Of a stretch of 54,329 nt of DNA, positions 9,782 through 17,268 are shown piece by piece. This stretch comes from Planctomycetota bacterium. Its GTDB lineage: Bacteria > Planctomycetota > GCA-002687715 > DRQF01. Numbering within the stretch: the first letter of the stretch is position 1; each line of letters begins with the position of its first letter. The stretch covers positions 1 to 54,329 of the forward strand of contig JACKGY010000015.1 in the NCBI GenBank assembly GCA_020639295.1, written 5' to 3'. Below the pieces are notes generated by a model. The model searched no databases and had not been told where the DNA came from. It saw only the letters and a list, made by a program, of their open reading frames with translations. The position numbers and the translations under genes were made by a program.

Positions 9782-10794
9782 AGACCCACGCCGCGATCAC
9801 CGTCCTTCTGGCGCTTCTCGTCGTCTCCGCCTGCGGTGACCGCGAGGAAGCGGGCGGCGCGCGCTCGGCGCGCCGGACCGCCGCCGAGGCCCAGGCCGAC
9901 GACCTGACTGTCACCGCCTCGGTCGACGCAACGACCGTCGACATCGGCGACCGCGTGCGCTTCCGCGTCGAGGTGCGCTATCGCGACGGCGTCGAGGTCG
10001 AGTGGCCGGCGATCCTCGACGGTCTCGACCACCAGATGGTCTACGAGACCGGGGAGTGGCGCGACGGCGAGCCGATCGGCAGCTTCAAGGTCCGCAGTCT
10101 CGAGACCGTGCTCGATCCCGGCATCGGTCCGGTGCTCGACCTGGCACCGATCCATTTGCGCTGGCGCCGCCGGGGCGAGGATCGCTGGCAGGTCGCCGAG
10201 ACCGAGGCCATCGCCGTCGAGGTCACCAGCGTCGCCGAGGGCGCGCCGGAATTCGAGGAACCCCTCGACTACTTCGAGCTGCCGGCGCCGGCGGCGGCCG
10301 ACCGCGTGATCGAGCGCGGCCTGCTCTGGTACGTCGTCGGTGGCGCGGCGCTGCTGTTCCTCCTGCTCTGGCTGATCCTCTTCCGCCGCCGCCGCGCGGC
10401 GCGGATCGTGCCGCCGACCCCGGAGGAGCTGGCCCTGGCCGAACTCGATCGTCTCGCCGAGCTCGGCCTGCTCGAGCCCGACCGCGTGCGCGAGCTCTAC
10501 TACCGGCTCGCCGCCGTCCTCAGGCGCTACGTCGAGGGCCGCTTCGGGCTCGAGGCTCCAGAGCAGACCACCGAGGAGTTCCTCGCCTCCCTGCGCGGCG
10601 GCGCCGGCGGCCTGCCGGTCGATCGCCGCCAGGCCCTCGAGGGCTTCATGGGCGTCGCCGACCTGGTCCGCTACGCCCGCCACCAGCCGCCGGCGGCGGA
10701 GGTCCGCGGCGCCGTCGACCTGTTGCGCGACTTCGTCGAGTCGAGCAGACCGCTCGCGGTCGAGGACGAGAAGGAGGTCGCCCGTGCGCTTTGA
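9778..10794 (+). CDS. DUF4381-like membrane lipoprotein of the Bat operon
   Basis: A 338-residue protein with a lipoprotein-type leader (MKTHAAITVLLALLVVSACG). It has an extracytoplasmic beta-rich domain (about 35-170), one transmembrane helix (LLWYVVGGAALLFLLLWLILF, about 182-202) and a cytoplasmic helical tail. The tail, with LYYRLAAVLRRYVEGRFGL and QTTEEFLASL, fits the DUF4381-type domain usually encoded between DUF58 and the vWA genes. Its N-terminal domain resembles BatD-like Ig domains. It overlaps the preceding stop by 4 bases and the following gene by 11 bases. The role in the Bat complex is inferred from context only. Confidence 0.8.
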   Translation: MKTHAAITVLLALLVVSACGDREEAGGARSARRTAAEAQADDLTVTASVDATTVDIGDRVRFRVEVRYRDGVEVEWPAILDGLDHQMVYETGEWRDGEPIGSFKVRSLETVLDPGIGPVLDLAPIHLRWRRRGEDRWQVAETEAIAVEVTSVAEGAPEFEEPLDYFELPAPAAADRVIERGLLWYVVGGAALLFLLLWLILFRRRRAARIVPPTPEELALAELDRLAELGLLEPDRVRELYYRLAAVLRRYVEGRFGLEAPEQTTEEFLASLRGGAGGLPVDRRQALEGFMGVADLVRYARHQPPAAEVRGAVDLLRDFVESSRPLAVEDEKEVARAL

Positions 10795-11857
10795 GAGCCC
10801 CTGGTCGCTCCTCCTGCTCGGACTGATCCTGCTCGGGCTGGTCGTCCGCCTGCTCATGGTCCAGGCCGGCTTCATGCCGCGTCCGGGTCTGCTCTTCTCC
10901 AACCTCGGCGCCTTCCTGCGCCAGCCGCGGAGCTGGCGGCTCAGGGCCAGCCGCGGTCTCGGCCTCCTGCGCGTCCTGGCCTGCGTCGCCATCGTCGTCG
11001 CCCTCGCCCGGCCGCAGATCGGGCGCAAGGAGACCCTGGTGCGGAGCGAGGGAATCGACATCGTCCTCGCCATCGACGGCTCCGGCTCGATGATGGCCGA
11101 GGACTTCGGCGGCTCGCGCACCCGGCTCGAACACGTCAGTGACGTCGCCCGTGAGTTCATCAAGAAGCGGGTCGACGATCGCCTCGGCATCGTCACCTTC
11201 GGCGAGTACGCCTACACACGTTGCCCGATGACCCTCGACGTCGGCCTGGTCGCCGACTTCATGGAGCGCAGCACCAAGGACTGGCTGCAGGCCCTCGACT
11301 CCTATCAGCGCAAGAAGGCCGGACTGATCGACGAGCCCCTGACCCCGCGCGAGCGCGACCTCGAGGGCACCGCGATCGGCGACGGCCTGCTCACCGCGAT
11401 CTCGCGGCTCGAGGACTCGAAGGCCAAGAGCAAGGTGGTCGTGCTGCTCTCGGACGGCGCCCAGACCGCCGGCGAGACCTCGCCCGCCGATGCCGCCGCC
11501 CTGGCCAAGCGCTTCGGGGTCAAGGTCTACACCATCGGCGCCGGTTCGGATCGACCCTCGGTGGTGACCCTCTACGATCGGCTCGGGCGCAAGCACAAGG
11601 CGACCCAGGCCTTCCTGATCGACGAGGCGACGCTGAAGGAGATCGCCGAGACCACCGGCGGCCGTTACTTCCACGCCGACGATCGCGCCGCCCTGGAGGC
11701 GGTCTACGACGAGATCGATCGCCTGGAGAAGACCGAGATCTCCAGTCGCAACTTCCGCGAGTGGGACGAGCGCTTCCCACCGCTGGTCTGGCTCGCCCTG
11801 GCGCTGATGGCCGTCGAGGCCCTGCTCGGCGCCACCATCCTGAGGAGGCTGCCATGA
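10784..11857 (+). CDS. batA: BatA-type von Willebrand factor A membrane protein
   Basis: A 357-residue protein with N-terminal transmembrane helices (about 7-28 and 62-80), a vWA domain facing the periplasm or cytoplasm, and a final C-terminal helix (FPPLVWLALALMAVEALLGA). The MIDAS motif DGSGSM begins at Asp98, and the downstream Thr (EGTAIGDGL) and Asp (LLSDGAQT) positions are present, so metal-dependent ligand binding should be intact. The GTG start at 10784 follows AAGGAGG at 10771-10777. The next gene starts within its stop (ATGA). It belongs to the Bat group named for Bacteroides aerotolerance. The function here is inferred. Confidence 0.92.
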   Translation: MRFESPWSLLLLGLILLGLVVRLLMVQAGFMPRPGLLFSNLGAFLRQPRSWRLRASRGLGLLRVLACVAIVVALARPQIGRKETLVRSEGIDIVLAIDGSGSMMAEDFGGSRTRLEHVSDVAREFIKKRVDDRLGIVTFGEYAYTRCPMTLDVGLVADFMERSTKDWLQALDSYQRKKAGLIDEPLTPRERDLEGTAIGDGLLTAISRLEDSKAKSKVVVLLSDGAQTAGETSPADAAALAKRFGVKVYTIGAGSDRPSVVTLYDRLGRKHKATQAFLIDEATLKEIAETTGGRYFHADDRAALEAVYDEIDRLEKTEISSRNFREWDERFPPLVWLALALMAVEALLGATILRRLP

Positions 11858-12891
11858 GCGAGATCTTCGCGCACGACGAGCTGGCCTTCCTCCTGCTCCT
11901 GCCGCCGGGCTACCTCGTCCTGCAGTTCTGGAGCCAGAGCAGGCGGCGCGCGCTGCTCGAGGATCTGCTGACCAGGCGGCTCCTCGACGGCATGGTGGTC
12001 GGCTTCTCGCCGGGCCGGCGGGTCCTGAAGACCATCCTGGTCACCCTGGCGCTGACCGCGCTCGTCCTCGCCCTGATGCGGCCGCAGTGGGGCCGGCGCA
12101 GCGTCGAGGTACAGCGTCGTGGCATCGATCTGGTCTTCGTCGTCGACACCTCGAAGAGCATGCTGGCGCGCGACGTCCAGCCGAGCCGGATCGACCGGGT
12201 CAAGCAGGAGCTGTCCTGGTTCGTCGACCATCGACTCGAGGACGACCGCATCGCGCTGGTCGCCTTCGCCGGCAGCGCCCGCACGCTCTGCCCGCTGACG
12301 CTCGATCGTCCGGCCTTCGACATCTTCCTCGGCGACCTCGACGTCGGCGTCATCCCGGAGGGCGGCACCGACCTCGACGCGGCCCTGAGCGAGGCGCTGG
12401 CCACCTTCGACGACGACGAGCGCAACCACAAGGCGATCCTCGTCTTCTCCGACGGCGAGGCCCATGCCGGCGTGCCCGAGCGAGCGATCGAGCGCGCCAA
12501 CGCGCGCGGCGTTCGCATCTACTGCGTCGGCGTCGGGGGTTCCGAGGGCGTGCGCATCCCGATCCGCGACGAGCGCGGCAATGACACCTACCTGCGTGAC
12601 GGCGAGGGCAACATCGTCACCACCAGGCTCGAGGAGGACGTCCTGCGCGCGATCGCCGCGCGCGGCGACGGCGGCGCCTACGTCGACCTCACCCGGGGTG
12701 GCGACAACCTGACCAAGATCTACGCCGCCAACATCAAGAGCATCGAGAACAAGGAGCTGGCCTCGGCGCGCAGCGAGCGGCGCATCGACCGCTTCCCCTG
12801 GTTCCTGGGCGCGGCCCTGGTCCTGCTCGCGCTGGAGTTCCTGATCGCCGAGGGCCGGTCGCGCCGGCGGGAAGGGGAGGGACGGTCATGA
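11854..12891 (+). CDS. batB: BatB-type von Willebrand factor A membrane protein
   Basis: A 345-residue paralogue of the preceding gene. It has helices at about 8-25 and 52-70, a vWA domain with MIDAS DTSKSM beginning at Asp98, EGGTDLDAAL as the MIDAS Thr segment and VFSDGEAH as the third element. A closing transmembrane segment (FLGAALVLLALEFLIAEG) follows. The ATG at 11854 overlaps the batA stop; longer in-frame starts upstream would run through batA and are rejected. BatA and BatB are expected to form a complex with the TPR protein BatC. Confidence 0.92.
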   Translation: MSEIFAHDELAFLLLLPPGYLVLQFWSQSRRRALLEDLLTRRLLDGMVVGFSPGRRVLKTILVTLALTALVLALMRPQWGRRSVEVQRRGIDLVFVVDTSKSMLARDVQPSRIDRVKQELSWFVDHRLEDDRIALVAFAGSARTLCPLTLDRPAFDIFLGDLDVGVIPEGGTDLDAALSEALATFDDDERNHKAILVFSDGEAHAGVPERAIERANARGVRIYCVGVGGSEGVRIPIRDERGNDTYLRDGEGNIVTTRLEEDVLRAIAARGDGGAYVDLTRGGDNLTKIYAANIKSIENKELASARSERRIDRFPWFLGAALVLLALEFLIAEGRSRRREGEGRS

Positions 12892-14681
12892 CCCGACGCT
12901 TGCTGATCCTGCTGCTGGTGCTGCCGCTGGTCGGGGCCCTGGCCCGGGCCGAGGACGACGAGGGGGCGAAGCTCCTCCGTCAGGGGCTCGAGCGCCTCCA
13001 GCGCGGCGACTACGAGGGCGCGCTCGCCAAGTTCCGCGACGCGCAGATCGAACATCCGGAGTCCCGGGAGATCCACTTCGACATCGGCATGGCGCTCTAC
13101 AAGCTCGAGCGCTGGGCCGATGCCCGCGCCGCCTTCGAGACCGCCGCCCACGCGGCCGACGCCGAGATCGAGAAGAAGGCGCTCTTCCATGCCGCCAACT
13201 GCGCGGTCAAGGAGGGCAAGTACCAGGAGGCGCTCGACGGCTACAACCGCGCCCTGGCCGTGGACGAGGGCTACGAGGTCGCCAAGCGCAACCGCGAGTG
13301 GCTGATCCGCAAGCTGAAGGAGCTGGAACGCCAGCGTCAGGAGCAGCAGAAGAAGGACGAGGAGCAGAAGGACGTCGCCCAGAAGCTGCAGGCGCTGATC
13401 GAGCGCCAGCTCGAACTGCACGCCGGCCTGCGCGCCGGCATGGCGGTGCTCGGCCGTCCCTTCGGTCCGAGTCGTCTGCGCGAGGCCGCCGCCCTGCTCG
13501 ATGCCGATCCGCCGGCCCGGTACCGCGAGGCCCTGATGGAGCGCCTCGGGGCCGATCCCGGCGAGGCCGAGAAGGAGACCCTGGTGGCCGAGATCCTCGA
13601 GAAGACCGAGCCGGAACAGAAGGCGCTCCTCGACGATCTCCGGGCGTTGATCGAGGAGGCGCGCCAGAAGGTCGCCGGCTCGGCCACGACCCAGCCGGGC
13701 GGGCCGCCACAGGGCGACCCCGAGACGGTGAAGCTGCAGCAGGCGATCCCGCTGCTCGAGCAGGCGGACGAGGCGCTGGCGCGCGCCCTGCGCGCCGCCG
13801 GCGAGGAGCAGGACCCGGTCGGTCTCCACGGCGGCCAGGAGAGCGGCCTGCAGGCGATGCTCGCCGCGCTCGATCTCCTGCTCGACGAGCTGGCCCGCCT
13901 GATCAAGGACCAGGCGTTGCTCCATCAGGACGGCTTCGAGTTCCTGCGGACGATCGAGGACGAGACCGCGGCCACGCGGCCGAGCCCGGAGCTGCAGCGC
14001 GATCGGGGCGTCGAGCAGGGCCAGCAGCAGAAGGGACTGCGCGACCGCTGCGAGGCCCTGGCGCGGCACTGCTCCGACCAGGTGACCCAGGGGCGCGCGG
14101 CGCTCGAGGAGGCCCAGGCGCCGGGCGGGCCGGGCATCCAGCCTGGTCAGGACCCGACCGAACAGCTCCGCCGGCTCGAGACCGCGCTCGGCCACCTCGA
14201 GCAGGCCGCCGACCACATGGAGCAGGCGGAAGCCGAACTGCCGAAGCCGGACTTCCAGGCCGGCCTCGAACAGGAGAAGCTGGCCTACGAGGAGCTGATC
14301 AAGGCTCGCGCCGCGCTCCAGCCGCCGCAGCAGGGTGGCAACCAGAAGAGCGACCAGCAGCAGCAGAATCAGCAGCAGCAGAATCAGCAGCAGAACCAGG
14401 AAGACGGTCAGGAACGACCCCCCGAGCAGCAGGACGGGCAGGAACAGAAACAGGACGGTCAGCCGGAGCAGAATCCCGACCAGCCCTCGGGCGCCGACCA
14501 GAAGCAGGACGGTCAGGAGCCCCGGAAGACCGGCGATGAGGCCAAGGAGATGTCCGAGGAGCAGGCCAGGAAGACCCTCCAGCGCGTGCGCGATCGCGAG
14601 CTCGAACGCCGGCGCGAGGAGCAGGACGAGCGCCAGCGCGCCGCCCGTGGCGGCCGGCGCAAGGTGGAGAAGGACTGGTGA
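12888..14681 (+). CDS. batC: BatC-type TPR protein with Gln-rich C-terminal tail
   Basis: A 597-residue exported protein. It has a signal peptide (MTRRLLILLLVLPLVGALARA), TPR repeats at about residues 25-150 (two to three are visible, e.g. GDYEGALAKFRDAQIEHPES), then a long helical, probably coiled-coil region (about 150-480). The hydrophilic tail is of low complexity: runs of Gln and Asn around residues 485-510, then repeats of the type QDGQEQKQDGQ, and a charged end rich in Arg and Glu. BatC proteins normally are TPR scaffolds for BatA/BatB. The length is well above a typical BatC because of the tail. It overlaps its neighbours by 4 bases at both ends. Confidence 0.87.
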   Translation: MTRRLLILLLVLPLVGALARAEDDEGAKLLRQGLERLQRGDYEGALAKFRDAQIEHPESREIHFDIGMALYKLERWADARAAFETAAHAADAEIEKKALFHAANCAVKEGKYQEALDGYNRALAVDEGYEVAKRNREWLIRKLKELERQRQEQQKKDEEQKDVAQKLQALIERQLELHAGLRAGMAVLGRPFGPSRLREAAALLDADPPARYREALMERLGADPGEAEKETLVAEILEKTEPEQKALLDDLRALIEEARQKVAGSATTQPGGPPQGDPETVKLQQAIPLLEQADEALARALRAAGEEQDPVGLHGGQESGLQAMLAALDLLLDELARLIKDQALLHQDGFEFLRTIEDETAATRPSPELQRDRGVEQGQQQKGLRDRCEALARHCSDQVTQGRAALEEAQAPGGPGIQPGQDPTEQLRRLETALGHLEQAADHMEQAEAELPKPDFQAGLEQEKLAYEELIKARAALQPPQQGGNQKSDQQQQNQQQQNQQQNQEDGQERPPEQQDGQEQKQDGQPEQNPDQPSGADQKQDGQEPRKTGDEAKEMSEEQARKTLQRVRDRELERRREEQDERQRAARGGRRKVEKDW

Positions 14682-16510
14682 GATTCCTCGGCGCCCTGCT
14701 CGCCCTCCTCGTCCTCCCGCTCCTGGCCGCCGGCCAGGCCGTCGAGGTGCAGGCCAGCTTCGTCGACGAGTCCGCCGTCGTCGGCGAGCCGACCTCCTTC
14801 GTCGTCGCGGTGGCGGTGGCGATGCCGCTCGACGCCCGCGAGGAACCGAAGATCGTCACCCCCCAGCTGCCCGCCGTCGCCGGCCTCGAGATCGAATACC
14901 TGGGCGGCGGCATCGAGTCCAGCGGCCAGCGGGTGAGCATCGTCAACGGCCGGCGCAGCGGTTCGATCGACTATCGCGCCCGCTACGAGTACCGCGTCGT
15001 CGCCGCGGCCGAGGGCCGTTACCGCATGCCGCCCTTCACGGTGACGGTGGGCGACCGGAACTTCGACTGCCAGCCGCAGCGCGCCGTCCTCGAGGTGGGC
15101 AAGGTGGCGCCGGGCAACCGCTGGGTCGGTCTCGCGGTGGTCGCCGACCGGCTCGATCCCTACGTCAACCAGCCGGTGCGTCTGCGCTGGGTGCTCAGCT
15201 CGGAGCGACTCGTGGTCGACACCCGGGAGTCGATGCCGCGGCTGGAGGTGCCCTGGGCCGGTTCGCCGCCCGGCTTCCTCGCCGAACCGGACGAGCCCCT
15301 CGACCGCAACGACCCGCAGTTCACCAACGTCCGGCTCGGCGACCAGGTCCGCCGCCTGCCGCGCGTGATCCGCGACGATCGCAAGCCGCCGATCCTCGAG
15401 CTGACCCTGGCCAAGACCCTGATCCCGCTCGCGCCCGGCCGGATCGATCTCGGCGGCACCCGCGCCAGCCTCGAGGTGGCCGAGAACGCGCGCCGGAGCT
15501 TCTTCGGCATCGAGTACGAGGGGCGCAAGAAGGCCTTCGTCACCAGCGAGCCGATCGTCCTCGAGGTGCGCGACGCGCCGCTCGCCGGTCGGCCGGAGGG
15601 CTATCGCGACGCGATCGGCGACTTCGAGGTCAGGGTCGCCTACGGCAGCGGCAAGATCCGCGCCGGCGACGGCGTCACCCTGAACCTCACCCTCTCCGGT
15701 TCTCCCGTGGTCGACCTGATCGAGGCACCGGACATCGGCGCCGACTTCCCGAACTGTCGCACCCTGCCCTCGCCCAAGGAGTCGAGCGGCGAGGGCGCGA
15801 ACCGCAGCGTCACCTTCAGCTGGTTGATCCGGCCGCTGGATGATGGCCAGAGGGAGCTGCCCGACTTCCGCTACGCCTGGTTCCGACCCGCGACCGAGAC
15901 CTTCTCGGTCGCCAGCACCGGCGCCTTGCCGCTCGAGATCAGCGGCACCTTCGAGGAGAGCGACGTCTTCAGCGCCGACGGCGGCGGCCGCCTGGCCTTC
16001 AAACCCATCGGCGAGGGGCTGCGCCTCCCGGTCGGCGAGCCCGGCGACATGCGGCCGCTCGATCGGCGCATCCCCGCGGCCTGGTTCCTCGTCGTCATCC
16101 TGGTTCCGATGGCGAGCCTCCTCATCAGCTCCGTCCTCCTCCGCCGGCGCCGCGCCCTGAGCGGCGACCTCGAGCTGCAGCGGCGCCGGAAGGCCTCGAA
16201 GCAGGCGCAGGCCCGGCTCGACGAGGCCCGCGCGCTGCTCGGCCAGAAGGGCTTCCACGGCCGGCTGTCGCGCTGCCTGGCCGGCTTCGTCGCCGACAAG
16301 CTCGGCCTGCCTCCGGCCTCGGTGTCGGCCGCGAACCTGCGCGGCCTGCTCGAGCGGGGCCGCTGTTCCGGCGAACTGGCGACGACGAGCGCCGCCTTCC
16401 TCGACGAGCTCGACCGCGCGGCCTTCGGCGGCGAGGCCGGCGACGAGAGGTCCAGTCTCGACCGCGCCGAGGAGCTGCTCGCGCGTCTCGATCGGGAGAT
16501 CCGCGCATGA
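14678..16510 (+). CDS. batD: BatD-type membrane protein
   Basis: A 610-residue protein with an export signal (GTG start; VRFLGALLALLVLPLLAAGQ). It has several Ig-like beta-sandwich segments matching the BatD (oxygen-tolerance) architecture, including ATFVDES-type strands near residue 25 and the YEYRVVAAAEGRYRMPPFTV segment near 104. A transmembrane helix follows (IPAAWFLVVILVPMASLLISSVLL, split by Pro; about 466-488), with a short cytoplasmic helical domain rich in Arg and Ala. It probably anchors or bridges the Bat vWA proteins in the envelope. The start overlaps the batC stop (GTGA), and batE starts in its stop. Confidence 0.87.
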   Translation: MRFLGALLALLVLPLLAAGQAVEVQASFVDESAVVGEPTSFVVAVAVAMPLDAREEPKIVTPQLPAVAGLEIEYLGGGIESSGQRVSIVNGRRSGSIDYRARYEYRVVAAAEGRYRMPPFTVTVGDRNFDCQPQRAVLEVGKVAPGNRWVGLAVVADRLDPYVNQPVRLRWVLSSERLVVDTRESMPRLEVPWAGSPPGFLAEPDEPLDRNDPQFTNVRLGDQVRRLPRVIRDDRKPPILELTLAKTLIPLAPGRIDLGGTRASLEVAENARRSFFGIEYEGRKKAFVTSEPIVLEVRDAPLAGRPEGYRDAIGDFEVRVAYGSGKIRAGDGVTLNLTLSGSPVVDLIEAPDIGADFPNCRTLPSPKESSGEGANRSVTFSWLIRPLDDGQRELPDFRYAWFRPATETFSVASTGALPLEISGTFEESDVFSADGGGRLAFKPIGEGLRLPVGEPGDMRPLDRRIPAAWFLVVILVPMASLLISSVLLRRRRALSGDLELQRRRKASKQAQARLDEARALLGQKGFHGRLSRCLAGFVADKLGLPPASVSAANLRGLLERGRCSGELATTSAAFLDELDRAAFGGEAGDERSSLDRAEELLARLDREIRA

Positions 16511-17259
16511 GCCGTCGTCCGATCCAACCCGTCCTCGCCCTGCTCGTTCTCGCGGTCGGCCTCGTGGCCCAGACGAACTCCGAGCCGGTGCGCGACTTCT
16601 ATCGCGCCCGCGACCTCTGCGACCGTCAGGATTATCCCGCCGCCATCGCCGCCTACGAGCAGGCGCTCGCCGGAGGCGAGGCCAGCCCCGAGCTGCTCTT
16701 CAACCTCGGCACCACCTGCCTCTTCGCCGACGAGAACGGCAAGGGACTCTACTACCTGCTCCTCGCCCAGCGCCTCGCGCCCTGGAACGAGGACGTGGCC
16801 CACAACGTCGCCGCGGCGAGGAAACGAGCCGTCGACGACATCCCCCGGCCCGAGCACAACCCGCTGGTGGCGCGCATCCTGATCCTGCACGAGAGGACCA
16901 CGCCGCGGCTCGCCTTCGTCCTGTTCACCGGCTTCTTCGTGATCGGCTTCGCCCTGCTGCACCTGGGCGTCCTCGGCCGGCAACGCTGGTGGAGTCGGAT
17001 CGGCATCCTGCTCGTCGTCGTCGGCCTGAGCTTCGCCGTCTCGGCCTGGCAGCGGCGCGACGATCCGCGCGACGCGGGTGTCATCCTGGCCGCGAAGGCC
17101 AGCGTCTTCTCCGGCATGGCGGAGGAGAAGCATCTGCTCTACTTCGAGCTGCACGCCGGCGCCGAGGTCGAGGTCCTCGAGGAACAGGACGGCTGGGTGA
17201 AGATCGCGGTCGGCGACAAGAAGGGCTACCTGCGCCGCGAGGCGATCGGCATCCTCTGA
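16507..17259 (+). CDS. batE: BatE-type TPR, two-helix and SH3-like protein
   Basis: A 250-residue protein: a signal or anchor (VLALLVLAVGLVAQ), a TPR pair (DRQDYPAAIAAYEQALAGG and the following helix pair, about 35-95), and two transmembrane helices (LAFVLFTGFFVIGFALLHLGV and WSRIGILLVVVGLSFAVSAW). The C-terminal bacterial-SH3-like domain carries VLEEQDGWVKIAVGDKKGY. This is the usual BatE layout and closes the operon. The convergent ABC permease gene ends 9 bp away, so there is no room for a separate terminator. Confidence 0.88.
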   Translation: MSRRPIQPVLALLVLAVGLVAQTNSEPVRDFYRARDLCDRQDYPAAIAAYEQALAGGEASPELLFNLGTTCLFADENGKGLYYLLLAQRLAPWNEDVAHNVAAARKRAVDDIPRPEHNPLVARILILHERTTPRLAFVLFTGFFVIGFALLHLGVLGRQRWWSRIGILLVVVGLSFAVSAWQRRDDPRDAGVILAAKASVFSGMAEEKHLLYFELHAGAEVEVLEEQDGWVKIAVGDKKGYLRREAIGIL

Positions 17260-17268
17260 GTCGCGGGT

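Noticed and set aside
9301..11196. A 631-codon minus-strand frame across the Bat operon
   Set aside because: It crosses three genuine overlapping genes, and its sequence is Arg/Ser-rich without domain signals.
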